DNA of 64,000 nucleotides from assembly GCF_013409935.1 (NCBI RefSeq), contig NZ_JACCCO010000004.1, positions 87,547 through 151,546 of the forward strand, written 5' to 3'. Below the pieces are notes generated by a model. It was not told the DNA's origin, ran no database searches, and saw only the letters and a list, made by a program, of their open reading frames with translations. The DNA comes from Streptosporangium sandarakinum. GTDB lineage: Bacteria > Actinomycetota > Actinomycetes > Streptosporangiales > Streptosporangiaceae. Below are positions 47,880-56,392 of the stretch, piece after piece; positions within the stretch are counted from its first letter, which is position 1; each line of letters begins with the position of its first letter. The translations under genes were made by a program, and so were the position numbers.

Positions 47880-48482
47880 TTATTTGTCTTTGGTGAACGC
47901 CTGGGTGAACGTGTCTGGTGTTGAGAGCATGGCCATCCGGGAGAAGGGCCAGAAGATCACCACAGCACGGCCGATTACAGCGTCCTCCGCGATTGTTCCT
48001 TCTCCCTCCTGCTCCTCGTGGCTGCGGGAGTCCCGAGAGGCAGAGCGGTGATCGCCCATGACCCACAGTCGCCCCTTAGGAACAACCTTCTCAAACTCCT
48101 CCCCCGAAGGAAAATCGTCAGAGTGGAGATAGTTGTTCTCGTCAAGTGGAACACCATTCACGGTGACCCTCTTCTTGGCATCGCAGCATTTGACGGTGTC
48201 ACCACCGATCGCGATGACTCGCTTGATGGTGTCCTGGCCATCCCAGCCCTTAAATACCACCACGTCACCGCGTTCAGCCGCACCGTACAGCTTGTTGACG
48301 ACCACGCCGTCGCCTTCTTTCAAAGTGTTCTCCATGGACTCCGACGGGATCCAGAACAACCGGAAGACGAACACCTGCAGCAGTATTGCCACCACGACGC
48401 TGCAAAGCAGTAGGAACAAGATATCGCGCACGCCACCCTTGCGGGACGACTTTTTTTGCTTGCTCTCAGACCTAGCCGTCAT
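47880..48482 (-). CDS. lepB: Signal peptidase I
   Basis: 200 residues, ATG behind GGAGGTAGCTC. A basic N-terminus is followed by one membrane helix (ILFLLLCSVVVAILLQVFVF), then IPSESMENTL with the catalytic Ser, DTIKRVIAIGGD with the catalytic Lys, and GDHRSASRDSR, the conserved box E. Cleaves signal peptides at the outer face of the membrane. It is an extra S26 peptidase carried in the IS-rich insertion together with three secreted protein genes, perhaps serving them. Confidence 0.9.
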   Translation of the reverse strand: MTARSESKQKKSSRKGGVRDILFLLLCSVVVAILLQVFVFRLFWIPSESMENTLKEGDGVVVNKLYGAAERGDVVVFKGWDGQDTIKRVIAIGGDTVKCCDAKKRVTVNGVPLDENNYLHSDDFPSGEEFEKVVPKGRLWVMGDHRSASRDSRSHEEQEGEGTIAEDAVIGRAVVIFWPFSRMAMLSTPDTFTQAFTKDK

Positions 48483-48904
48483 GAGCTACCTCCATTAGCC
48501 ACAAGTTTTCGCAGTGAACTTCACTGATCTCGATCATCTACACAATAATGTTCCTCTGGCCGGGAGGGCAGGGCTTTGTGGGTCCTATCCTCTCCAGTCC
48601 ACGAAGCGCTTTTATGTGAAGACTACCGCCTCTCACTGCAAGATCTCCATGTTCGCCAACGGCCTAGTTGTAGTGCCGCATGCCATCGGTCGCGTTGACG
48701 GCAGAGTAAGGTCTTAGGCTTCGGCTCCTCAGAAACTCATGGCTATTGTGAGCTACTAAACGTTGATTGATGATCACGGTAAGTAAAAAAGACTAGGTGC
48801 TTCACCGCGAGCTGACTGAAGCAATCCAGGTTCGGCGAGAGCAAAGACCTAAGCCTACCAGGACTCCCAGGGCTCGGATCATTTCAGGTCAAGGCATGCT
48901 CGGA
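48483..48904. other. Lower-GC interval without gene
   Basis: Short frames here lack ribosome binding sites and family similarity. I see no terminator or repeat beyond scattered AT-rich tracts (for example AAGTAAAAAAG near 48780). Confidence 0.4.
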
Positions 48905-49344
48905 TATTCCTATGATCGTCAGTCTGTAGCTGCAGCAGAGACCAGCGGCCGATGGTGCGTCAGCCGCATCTGGGCCGTCTCCGTAGCAGTAATCGCCGCT
49001 GCGCTGGCGGCGTTTTTCCACTATGCGATCTTTTCAATCCAGCCTGGCATCGCATCGGAGAACGGGAACGCGCTGCCGCTACTGCGATCGCAGTCGTTCC
49101 CGATGGCGCGGTGGTGGAAGCAGCCAACCAGGTAGGGCCGAACCTCTCCAGTAGGGCCAAGATAGTGATCTGGCGGTCCATGCCCCGCCGTGCCTCATGG
49201 GTCGTGGCCGACGTTGCCCCACCACAGCCGATGTTCAAGAACATCAAAGAGCAGCGCGACGATGTCACTGCACTACGCGCGCATGGTTATCGAGTTGTCT
49301 TCGCACAAGGGGGCTATGTTGTCCTCCATAGCGCTGATACCTGA
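48905..49344 (+). pseudogene. DUF2079-like membrane protein remnant
   Basis: C-terminal fragment only. One frame has a hydrophobic WAVSVAVIAAALAAFFHYAI; a frameshift near 49060 leads into VVPDGAVVEAANQVGPNLSS, RASWVVADVAPPQPMF and YRVVFAQGGYVVLHS, the usual C-terminal signature of DUF2079 membrane proteins. The roughly 350 upstream residues of the family are missing. Non-functional. Confidence 0.6.
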
Positions 49345-49481
49345 ACCCCACCTTGCCGCCACGTTACGCTGACGCAGTGCTCCCACTATTGGACTTCAAC
49401 AAGTTTACCGAACCGATCATAAATTTTGCTACTTGTCGGTGATGGTGGGAGATCAGCTTCCAGTGTGGGAATGCTGGGACT

Positions 49482-49978
49482 ATGGCGAGAAAAGGTCGCA
49501 GGGCGACGTTTGAGGAGAAGGTCTTCGCTATCCGGCTGCTGGAGCAGGGCGCCTCGCCGGACCGGGTGGCCGAGGTACTGGATGTGGGCCGTGAATCGGT
49601 GTTCCGGTGGAAACGCCAGGCGCAAGAGGGCGGCGTCAAGGCGCTGCGGATCAAGAAGGCACCTGGTCGGCCACGGCGGCTGTCACCGGGCTAGGAAAAG
49701 AGCTCAAAACAATGGAACGCGCTGTCACACTCTGTTAGGTGCTGGGGATGGCGGTCGTGTTGTGGATGCGGGCGCTGGTGATCACCGCCTGATTCCGGAT
49801 CAGCATGTCGGTGGCGGCTACCAGGCGGCTTTTGCGCGGCCTGGACCTGTCGTCGCAGCGGCTGGTCTACCGGGCGTCGCACGAGGCGGCTATCGAATGG
49901 GAAGGCGGGTGACGTTCCCCTGGATCTGCCACTTGGTCCAGGGGCGGGGCGCGACGGTGCTGTTCGCCGATGAATGAG
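49482..49978 (+). pseudogene. IS630-family transposase N-terminal remnant
   Basis: The first 70 codons are intact: ARKGRRATFEEKVFAIRLLE and ASPDRVAEVLDVGRESVFRW, the paired helix-turn-helix of IS630 transposases, ending at a TAG (49692). After it, a displaced piece near 49840-49978 (SQRLVYRASHEAAIEWEGG, then GATVLFADE with a catalytic-Asp-like motif) matches the middle of the same family. The catalytic C-terminal third is missing; a C-terminal fragment lies at 43921. Confidence 0.7.
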
Positions 49979-50077
49979 CATGCGGCTGCGTATCCGCTAC
50001 GAGCGCCGAGCCGACCTCCGTCAAGGTCTGCTGGAGCCGGGGCATGCGGCATCATCTGCCTTCGCCGGCTCCAGACG

Positions 50078-50617
50078 TCATTCCGAGGTGCTCGGTAGGG
50101 GATCTCGGCGAGCAGCGCGCAGGTGAGCGATGGCGATCTGCACGTTGCCGGTCAGCGAAGCGGTGGAGTCGAGGACGAGGCGGTCCTCGCACCAGGTGCC
50201 GAAGTTCGCGCGTCGCGCCTCCACTGACGCCCAGGTCGGCTCGGTGAAACCGTCGATGTCGCGTCGGCGGCCTTCGAGCCGTCGCCGGTGCAGGGCATGA
50301 TCGGAGCAGGTCACTTCGATGTAGCGCAGCGCCGCACTCCGGCGGCGGGCAAGGCCGCGCCACTGCTGTCGTGCCTCCTGCGCATCGTTCACCGCATCGA
50401 CGATCACCGTCTGCCCGAGCGCGAGAACGTCGGAGGCCAGCGCCTCCACCACGACGTAGGCCGCCAGCCCGGTCGGCTGGCCGCGGTCGATTCCCGCTCG
50501 CCACATCGCGGCCTCCACCGGGTCGACCGACAGCACCGGGGCCGGAAGCAACCGGCCCAGCGCCTGGGCGATGGAACTTTTGCCGGCACCAGGTAAGCCG
50601 CTCATCACGATCAGCAT
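50078..50617 (-). CDS. P-loop nucleotide kinase (AAA_33-type)
   Basis: 179 residues. MLIVMSGLPGAGKSSIAQAL holds the Walker A motif GLPGAGKSS at residues 7-15; VLSVDPVEAAMW follows, and the LID-like arginines (HRRRLEGRRRDIDGF) and a DRLVLDSTASL end are typical of small kinases related to gluconate kinase, chloramphenicol phosphotransferase and polynucleotide kinases. Substrate unknown. It is the last gene of the cargo insertion. Confidence 0.75.
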   Translation of the reverse strand: MLIVMSGLPGAGKSSIAQALGRLLPAPVLSVDPVEAAMWRAGIDRGQPTGLAAYVVVEALASDVLALGQTVIVDAVNDAQEARQQWRGLARRRSAALRYIEVTCSDHALHRRRLEGRRRDIDGFTEPTWASVEARRANFGTWCEDRLVLDSTASLTGNVQIAIAHLRAARRDPLPSTSE

Positions 50618-50943
50618 GCCCCGAACACTGTCATACGGGACCGACGACCATCCGATGCCGAGGAAGGTCTCTCAGCGGTTGTCAGCCTGCGGCGCGATGG
50701 TTCAACTGGTCCATGTCGCTGTTCCGCCGACTTCTTTTCGAAACGCTCAGTAAGAGCGGATCCGCCTCAGAAGTACAAGCACCCACGGACCTTGCTCCTC
50801 CCACTCCGTTGACCTGCTGGCTCAGAGCGAGGAATCTCAGCGGCTTTACCTATACCTCATGCTGTGAAGTTGGGGGCAAGCGACGTTAACGCCCGCTCCT
50901 GGCACTCTCCCCCGGGAATGTGACACGGGGAGGGGGCTCCAGG
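50618..50943. other. Right flank of the insertion
   Basis: No gene. The last 60 nt contain promoter 5 of the GACGTWA family, so phage DNA has resumed by 50880. The junction with cargo is somewhere in 50640-50880. Confidence 0.45.
50880..50908 (+). promoter_or_regulatory. GACGTWA-family promoter 5, before prohead protease
   Basis: GCGACG (50880-50885), 17-nt spacer, CACTCT (50903-50908); GACGTTA plus 14 nt. The gene starts 36 nt after the -10. Confidence 0.65.
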
Positions 50944-52698
50944 ATGACGGTGAGACTGGAACGCAAGTCGGTGGCGGTCTCGCCGGGCGTGCTGGCCGAC
51001 GCGCCGAAGGGGACCGTGACGTGCCTGGTCGCCATCACGGGCGTGCTCGACAACGTGGGCGACATCATCATGCCGGGCGCGTTCTCCCGCACCCTGGCCC
51101 AGCGGCGACCGAAGGGGGTGTTCGCCCACGACACCACGACGTGGGTGTCGCGGGCCGAACTGGTCGAGGAGTGGATGCCCGGGGATCCCCGTCTCCCGGC
51201 GCGGACGAAGGACGGGCAGCCGTGGCCGGCCGAGGCGGGCGCGGTGTTCGTGCGGGCCCTGTTCAACCTGAAAACCAAGGACGGGCGGGAGGCGTACGAG
51301 CGGGTCGTGTTCTACTCCGAAAGCAACGAGTGCGAATGGTCGATCGGCTACTCGGTGCCCGCGGGCGGCGCCCGCAAGGACCCCAAGACGGGTGTGCGCC
51401 GCATCTACGACCTCGACTGGTATGAGTTCTCCCCCGTCCTGTTCGGTGCGGCGTCGCAGACCATGACGCTCGCGGTGAAGTCGGGCATGCCGGGGGTGGT
51501 GGACACGCCCCAGGATGAGGAGGCGGTTCGGCGGCTGCGGAACTGGTATGTGCGGGGTGAGGGGGCGGCGCGGATCGGCTGGGAGACGCCGGGCGCGTTC
51601 GAGCGGTGCGTCGCCCTGGCCGGTGAGCACATGATGGCTGAGCAGGCACGAGGGTTTTGCGCCGAGCGGCACCATGACACGACGGGCCGCTGGCCCGGCC
51701 GCCATGAACGCAAGGCCGACCCGGCCGTCGATTCATGGGACGAACTGCTGGCGAGCTACACCGACGACCCCCCCACCGACCCCGTCGCCGACGCCGACGC
51801 CGGCGGGGAGGCCGGGGAAACACAGGGCGGGCCGCGGGCGATGGTGTCGCTCACCGTGCCCACCGACGTCGCCCAGGACCTCGCCGTCGACGGCGGGCTC
51901 CCGCCGAGTGAGCTGCATGTGACGCTGGCCTACCTCGGTGAGGGCGTGGAAGAGGATGCCCTGGCCGACGCCGCCGTGGTGGTGGAGCAGGTCGCCGCCG
52001 AGTACGGCGCCCTGCTGGGCCGTCTCGGTGGGATCGGCGCGTTCCCCGACGATGAGCAAGAGGGGACACCGATATGGGTGCCGGTGGATGTGCCCGGCCT
52101 GGTCGAGCTGCGGCAGCGACTCCTGGCCGCGTTGGACGAGGCGGGCATCTGGTACTCGACCACCCACGGGTTCACCCCGCACGTGACGCTCGCCTACCTG
52201 GAGCCTGGGGAGCCGCTACCTGACCCGGTCTCCCTCACTCCGGTGGGATTCAACGCGCTGACGCTCGCCGTCGAGGACGACCACGAGGATTTCCCCCTCA
52301 CCAGCACCGGAACCGGCGCGGCGGCCGCCGCGACCGGCCCGGCCGACACCGACGCGGACATGGACGTCGAGGCGGAGGAGACACCTGATGAGGAGGAGAT
52401 GGCGGTCAAGAGACTGGCCGGCTGGCAGGTCAAGGCCGGCCGTGTCCTGTCCGACCGCAATCTCCGACGCCTCCAACAGGCCGCCGACATCCTGCGGGAG
52501 ATCATGAAGGACGCCGGAGCCTGGGACGGCGACGAGCACGACCCCACCCGCCGCCAACCGCCGGAGATGCCGCCCGAGCCGACCATCACGCCCGACTCCA
52601 CCGCCCCGTCCGCACTGCCCACCGAGATCAAGACCGTTCCTCTCACCGCGGAGCAGGTCCGTGCCGGGTGGGAAATCCTCGAGTTCCTGGGACGCTGA
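50944..52698 (+). CDS. Prohead protease fused to 2H phosphoesterase
   Basis: 584 residues from ATG 50944 (GGGAGGGGGCTCCAGG upstream). Residues 1-180 are a HK97 S78 prohead protease: GVFAHDTTTWVSRA with catalytic His62 and ESNECEWSIGY with Ser133, and the DWYEFSPVLFGA block. Residues 180-280 form a linker. Residues 295-450 are a 2H phosphoesterase with the two H-x-T motifs HVTLAYLGEG (325) and HVTLAYLEPG (413). A C-terminal helical region (ADILREIMKDAG) may be a scaffold part. The protease processes the capsid shell; the 2H domain would hydrolyse cyclic phosphodiesters. Confidence 0.85.
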   Translation: MTVRLERKSVAVSPGVLADAPKGTVTCLVAITGVLDNVGDIIMPGAFSRTLAQRRPKGVFAHDTTTWVSRAELVEEWMPGDPRLPARTKDGQPWPAEAGAVFVRALFNLKTKDGREAYERVVFYSESNECEWSIGYSVPAGGARKDPKTGVRRIYDLDWYEFSPVLFGAASQTMTLAVKSGMPGVVDTPQDEEAVRRLRNWYVRGEGAARIGWETPGAFERCVALAGEHMMAEQARGFCAERHHDTTGRWPGRHERKADPAVDSWDELLASYTDDPPTDPVADADAGGEAGETQGGPRAMVSLTVPTDVAQDLAVDGGLPPSELHVTLAYLGEGVEEDALADAAVVVEQVAAEYGALLGRLGGIGAFPDDEQEGTPIWVPVDVPGLVELRQRLLAALDEAGIWYSTTHGFTPHVTLAYLEPGEPLPDPVSLTPVGFNALTLAVEDDHEDFPLTSTGTGAAAAATGPADTDADMDVEAEETPDEEEMAVKRLAGWQVKAGRVLSDRNLRRLQQAADILREIMKDAGAWDGDEHDPTRRQPPEMPPEPTITPDSTAPSALPTEIKTVPLTAEQVRAGWEILEFLGR

Positions 52699-52699
52699 C

Positions 52700-53311
52700 A
52701 TGGGGCTGCGTCTGGTACCGATCACCTTCGCGCAGGCGTGCGCGTTCGTTGATGAGCACCATCGCCGCCACCGCGCCCCGCGCGGTCACAAGTTCTCGAT
52801 CGGCGCCGCGCGGGACGGGCGGCTGGTCGGGGTGGCGGTGGTCGGTCGGCCGGTGGCCCGCCACTACGACACCGGGTGGGCGTTGGAGGTGACCCGGGTA
52901 GCGACGGACGGCACGCGCAACGCGTGCAGTCTGCTGTACGGGGCGGCGTGGCGGGCCGGGCGGGCGCTCGGCTACCGGCGGATGATCACCTACACCCGGA
53001 AGGACGAGAGCGGGGCGTCACTGCGGGCCGCCGGGTGGGAGCCGGTTGCGGTGCGGTCGCCCCGGGGCGGCTGGTCATGCCGGTCGCGGCCTCGCGGCGA
53101 CGGCCACGCCGAGCGGGTGAGCCGCATCCTGTGGCAGGCCCCCGCCTCATCGGCCTTCGTAGTCGGCGATGGCGTCGACGAGCGCGCCGTGGGTGGCCTT
53201 CCCGGCGTTGCTGGTGGGGATCTGCCAGCGGGTCATCCCGGTGGGCGTGGTCCACTCCAGGACGCCACCCTTCTGGGAGACGTCGAAGGAGTAGTAGATC
53301 ACCTCAGGTGA
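52700..53311 (+). CDS. XF1762-like protein
   Basis: 203 residues from ATG 52700, 1 nt after the previous stop. Contains HRAPRGHKFSIGAARDGRLV, VGVAVVGRPVARHYDTGWAL, EVTRVATDGTRNACSLLYGA and RMITYTRKDESGASLRAAGW, the conserved GNAT-like blocks of the XF1762 family often found in phages. The family normally ends near residue 145 (RVSRILWQA here). The remaining 55 residues overlap a minus-strand gene by 165 nt and are low in complexity, so the native stop may have been lost. Confidence 0.75.
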   Translation: MGLRLVPITFAQACAFVDEHHRRHRAPRGHKFSIGAARDGRLVGVAVVGRPVARHYDTGWALEVTRVATDGTRNACSLLYGAAWRAGRALGYRRMITYTRKDESGASLRAAGWEPVAVRSPRGGWSCRSRPRGDGHAERVSRILWQAPASSAFVVGDGVDERAVGGLPGVAGGDLPAGHPGGRGPLQDATLLGDVEGVVDHLR

Positions 53312-53734
53312 GCCGGGGTGGGCGGTCACCTCCGTCCCAGGGGTACGGCCCACCCACGGCGTGCTCGACGCCCGGCCGGAGGCGAAGGTGAACACCCTGC
53401 CCCCTTGCCGGATGCGCAGCTGCGAGGTGCCGGCGAGCGGCGGCATGGATTCCGGCTTGGACAGGGCGGTGACCCGCAGGGCGATGGCCACGAAATACCC
53501 GTTGCGGGGCTTGGTCGCATATTTCCAGGTCGGCTGGTGGTAGTAGACCCCGACCGGGGTGATGCGCAGGGGTCGGCCGTGGCTGCCCATGGTGCGGGTG
53601 GCCTGCCCGAACTTCAGGACCTTCGGAGCCTGCACTACGGCCGCCGCGGCGGCGGAGGCCGGGGTGGGGGTGGTGAGGGCTGCGGCGGCGAGCAGGGCGG
53701 CTGCGGGCAGTACGGCGAGACGGTGCGGTTGCAC
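53147..53734 (-). CDS. Secreted protein, beta-sandwich type
   Basis: 195 residues from GTG 53734, selected by GGAGGACCTT upstream (an upstream ATG at 53764 lacks one). Signal peptide PHRLAVLPAAALLAAAALTT ending in ASA. The mature part has ITPVGVYYHQPTWKYATKPR, GYFVAIALRVTALSKPE and VIYYSFDVSQKGGVLEWTTP, resembling extracellular DUF4352-type beta-sandwich domains. It runs against the phage genes and overlaps the 52700 gene tail-to-tail. Confidence 0.65.
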   Translation of the reverse strand: MQPHRLAVLPAAALLAAAALTTPTPASAAAAAVVQAPKVLKFGQATRTMGSHGRPLRITPVGVYYHQPTWKYATKPRNGYFVAIALRVTALSKPESMPPLAGTSQLRIRQGGRVFTFASGRASSTPWVGRTPGTEVTAHPGSPEVIYYSFDVSQKGGVLEWTTPTGMTRWQIPTSNAGKATHGALVDAIADYEGR

Positions 53735-53810
53735 AAGGTCCTCCACGTGTTCGGATCGTTCCAACCCCCGAGCTTGATCACCTTAGTGCGCCCATAGCGT
53801 GTACCGATCG

Positions 53811-54308
53811 TCAGATGCAGCGGTTTTCGGACAACCGCGTCATCGTTGTTCCCCGCTCCGGCCACGCCCGCCAGTAGATCGTCCCGCACCGGAAGTTCTG
53901 ATGAGCTTCGTTGCCCACCCGGTACTCACCCGACGTCGGGTATCCCAGCCATCCCCGCTCGCACCCTTCCTGGCACCACCTTTCGCCGATGTCCCCCCAC
54001 ACCGGCCACGCACCCGTCTGGGGGTGCCAGTAGATCGTGCCGTTCTCGAACTGGCGGCGGCGACCCACCCCATCCGGGTTGACGAGTTCTTCGGTGCGGG
54101 GGCAGCCGAGCTGGCCGGTGGGGCCGTCCATCTGCACGTAGCGATGCTCGATGGCCCCCAGCACTTCGAGGCCGCAGTAAGTATGCGGGGCGTCTGCGTG
54201 CGCAGGTGTCGCTGCGGCCGCGATGAGCGTGCTGGCGGCGAGAATGAGCGCGCTCAAGCCGGCGGCAATCCTGTTGCGCCGCGGCCTGGCGCTCGTGGTG
54301 GTGGTCAT
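53811..54308 (-). CDS. Secreted LGFP-repeat protein
   Basis: 165 residues from ATG 54308, with AGGAAAGGA upstream. Signal peptide NRIAAGLSALILAASTLIAA ending in HADA. The mature part has two LGFP-type repeats: GQLGCPRTEELVNPDGVGRR then FENGTIYWHPQTGAWPVWGD, and GWLGYPTSGEYRV then NFRCGTIYWRAW. LGFP proteins associate with the actinobacterial cell envelope. Divergent from the capsid gene and antisense in the head module, so it looks like a cargo (moron-like) gene. Confidence 0.8.
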   Translation of the reverse strand: MTTTTSARPRRNRIAAGLSALILAASTLIAAAATPAHADAPHTYCGLEVLGAIEHRYVQMDGPTGQLGCPRTEELVNPDGVGRRRQFENGTIYWHPQTGAWPVWGDIGERWCQEGCERGWLGYPTSGEYRVGNEAHQNFRCGTIYWRAWPERGTTMTRLSENRCI

Positions 54309-54458
54309 GCATGCACCGTCCTTTCCTACCCCTGCGAGGGGTGGCGGGCAGCGGGTGCGCGGTGCCCCCTGCGATTCCTGATGATGCGTACTCTGGCCGC
54401 CCCGAACGATCAGGACAAGGGGTGGTCCGGAACGTCCACATACGCCCGTCGATCGAAT

Positions 54459-54487
54459 GCGACGTAAGCGCGGGTTCGGTCTACCTT
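54459..54487 (+). promoter_or_regulatory. GACGTWA-family promoter 6, before capsid
   Basis: GCGACG (54459-54464), 17-nt spacer, TACCTT (54482-54487), an excellent -10. The capsid gene starts at 54580. Confidence 0.7.
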
Positions 54488-54579
54488 GCCGCCTTGATCA
54501 CGGGATGTCCCGGTGCTGACCGGGCGCGGATCGCACAACGAACGCACACCGATGTCAGCCAAACCGGGGGGTAAGGCAG

Positions 54580-55908
54580 ATGACTGCCATCAAGGAGAAC
54601 GCGCGGATCAGGGAGCTCAAGAGCGCTCTGCAGGCCGAGGCCGACAACATCACGCGCATCCAGAACAGCATGAAGGACGAGACCGGCCGCGGCCATTTCG
54701 TCCTGTCGAAGGCCCAGCACGCCGACTACCTCAAGAGCGTGGACCGCGCCACCGAGATCCAGGCGCTCATCGTCGCCGAGGAGAAGGCCGCGGGCATCAT
54801 GTCGTACCTGGGTGAGCCCAGCTCGGCATCGGTCGCTGGGCTCATGGCCGCCGCCGGTGGCCACGGCATGGAACGCAAGTCGCTCAGCCAGGCGTTTTTC
54901 GAGTCCGACGCCTACCAGCAGATGCGGGCGAGCGACTTCCGGGAGCCACGCGGCATCGTCACCATCAACCAGGGCCTCTACAGCTTCGAGGCGAAGGACC
55001 TGTTCACGCTCAGCGGTGGGACGCACACCACGCCGGCGTTCGGGACCGCGGAGAACGTCGGCATCTCCGAGCGGCAGCGCCGCCCCAACCGGGTGCGGGA
55101 CCTGTTCCCCGCCGAGACGACCACGAGCAACATCATCAGCGGTGTCCGGCAGACCGGGTTCGTCAACAACGCAGGCATGATCCCCGAGCGGCGCGCCGCG
55201 GACGGCACGTCCGCGCCGACCGGTGGGCCGACCGACACCTGGGGCCGCGCGCCCCGTAGCTCGATCCAGTTCGAGCCGTACACCCGGCCCGTGAGTGAGA
55301 TCGGGCACTACGAGACGGTCCACAAGAACACCCTGGCCGATGAGTCGAGGCTGAGGGGCATCCTGGAGCGGGACCTCATCGACGGGGTGAAGTTGAAGGA
55401 GGACGAGCAGATTCTGTTCGGCGACGGTGTCGGGGAGAACCTGCTCGGTATCACGCAGACGCCGGGTATCCAGCTCTACACCGGTCAGTCGTCCGACAAG
55501 AAGACCGCGCAGGTCCGCCGCGCCCTGACCAGGGCGATCCTGTCGTACTACGACCCGTCCGGCGTCGTGATGCACCCCCTCGACTTCGAGGACATCGAGC
55601 TGGAGGAAGACGGGCAGGGCGCCTACCGCGTCGCGGTGTCCGTGGCGATCGGCGCGGAGAAGCGCGTGTGGAGGCTGTCGGTGATCGACACTCCCGCCAT
55701 GGCGCAGGGCAAGTACCTGCTCGGCGCGTGGGGGTACGGCGCCAAGCTGTTCGACCGGGAGACCGTGGTCGTGCAAGCCTCGACCGAGCACGGCAACAAC
55801 TTCATCGAGGGAACCGTGACGATCAAGGCGAGCGAGCGGATCGGCCTGGCGGTGGACCGTCCCGAGTCATTCGTTTACGGCACTTTCACCACCTACTCGG
55901 CGGCGTGA
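54580..55908 (+). CDS. Major capsid protein, HK97 fold
   Basis: 442 residues, ATG behind GGGGGTAAGGCAG. The N-terminal 90 residues are a helical delta-domain-like region (ARIRELKSALQAEADNITRI) cleaved or serving as internal scaffold. The core has RPNRVRDLFPAETTTSNIIS, FEPYTRPVSEIGHYETVHKN, EDEQILFGDGVGENLLGITQ, VVMHPLDFEDIELEEDGQGA and a closing NFIEGTVTIKASERIGLAVD, the standard landmarks of HK97-type capsid proteins. It lies after the prohead protease as expected, separated only by the XF1762-like gene and two antisense cargo genes. Confidence 0.9.
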   Translation: MTAIKENARIRELKSALQAEADNITRIQNSMKDETGRGHFVLSKAQHADYLKSVDRATEIQALIVAEEKAAGIMSYLGEPSSASVAGLMAAAGGHGMERKSLSQAFFESDAYQQMRASDFREPRGIVTINQGLYSFEAKDLFTLSGGTHTTPAFGTAENVGISERQRRPNRVRDLFPAETTTSNIISGVRQTGFVNNAGMIPERRAADGTSAPTGGPTDTWGRAPRSSIQFEPYTRPVSEIGHYETVHKNTLADESRLRGILERDLIDGVKLKEDEQILFGDGVGENLLGITQTPGIQLYTGQSSDKKTAQVRRALTRAILSYYDPSGVVMHPLDFEDIELEEDGQGAYRVAVSVAIGAEKRVWRLSVIDTPAMAQGKYLLGAWGYGAKLFDRETVVVQASTEHGNNFIEGTVTIKASERIGLAVDRPESFVYGTFTTYSAA

Positions 55909-56282
55909 CCGGCCGTGTGAAGCCCGCCGCCGCGGCCGCGGCGGCGGGTCCGGACCTGTACGTGTACGCCGCCACGGTGGCGAAGGTCGTCGACGGCGAC
56001 ACCCTGGATCTGCTGGCCGACGTCGGTTTCGGCGTGACGGTCAAGATCCGGGCCCGCCTGGTCGGGGTGTACGCGCCCGAGCTCGGCACCCCGGAAGGGG
56101 AGGACGCGGCCGCGTTCACCCGCGCCTGGGTGGAGCAGCATGGGCCCGGCTTCCTGGTGCGGACCTTCCATGACCGTAAGGAGCGCTACGGCCGGTACCT
56201 GGCGACCGTCGCCCCGGCGGCCGGCGGGCCGGGCCTGGGTGAGGCGCTGGTCGAGGCCGGGCACGCCACCACCGCCGCCTGA
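55905..56282 (+). CDS. Staphylococcal nuclease-like (SNase/TNase) protein
   Basis: 125 residues from GTG 55905, overlapping the capsid stop by GTGA. It shows TVAKVVDGDTLDLLADVGFG, then KIRARLVGVYAPELGTPEGE and ERYGRYLATV, the SNase fold with Asp and Arg of the active site (VDGDT, RLVGVYAPE, ER.GR). It may bind or cut DNA at the portal or in the infected cell. SNase-like proteins occur in actinophage head modules. Both catalytic arginines appear present. Confidence 0.8.
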   Translation: MTGRVKPAAAAAAAGPDLYVYAATVAKVVDGDTLDLLADVGFGVTVKIRARLVGVYAPELGTPEGEDAAAFTRAWVEQHGPGFLVRTFHDRKERYGRYLATVAPAAGGPGLGEALVEAGHATTAA

Positions 56283-56355
56283 CCGTCCCGACGCGACCCC
56301 GTGCCTCTCGCGCTATGAGGGGTGCGGGGTTGTGTTTCCGCTGGTAGCGGCGGCG

Positions 56356-56384
56356 AGGACGTTAGCGGCGGATGTTGCTACGTT
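56356..56384 (+). promoter_or_regulatory. GACGTWA-family promoter 7
   Basis: AGGACG (56356-56361), 17-nt spacer, TACGTT (56379-56384). ATG 56393 follows 9 nt after the -10, so a leaderless message is expected. Confidence 0.65.
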
Positions 56385-56392
56385 CCCGGGCC

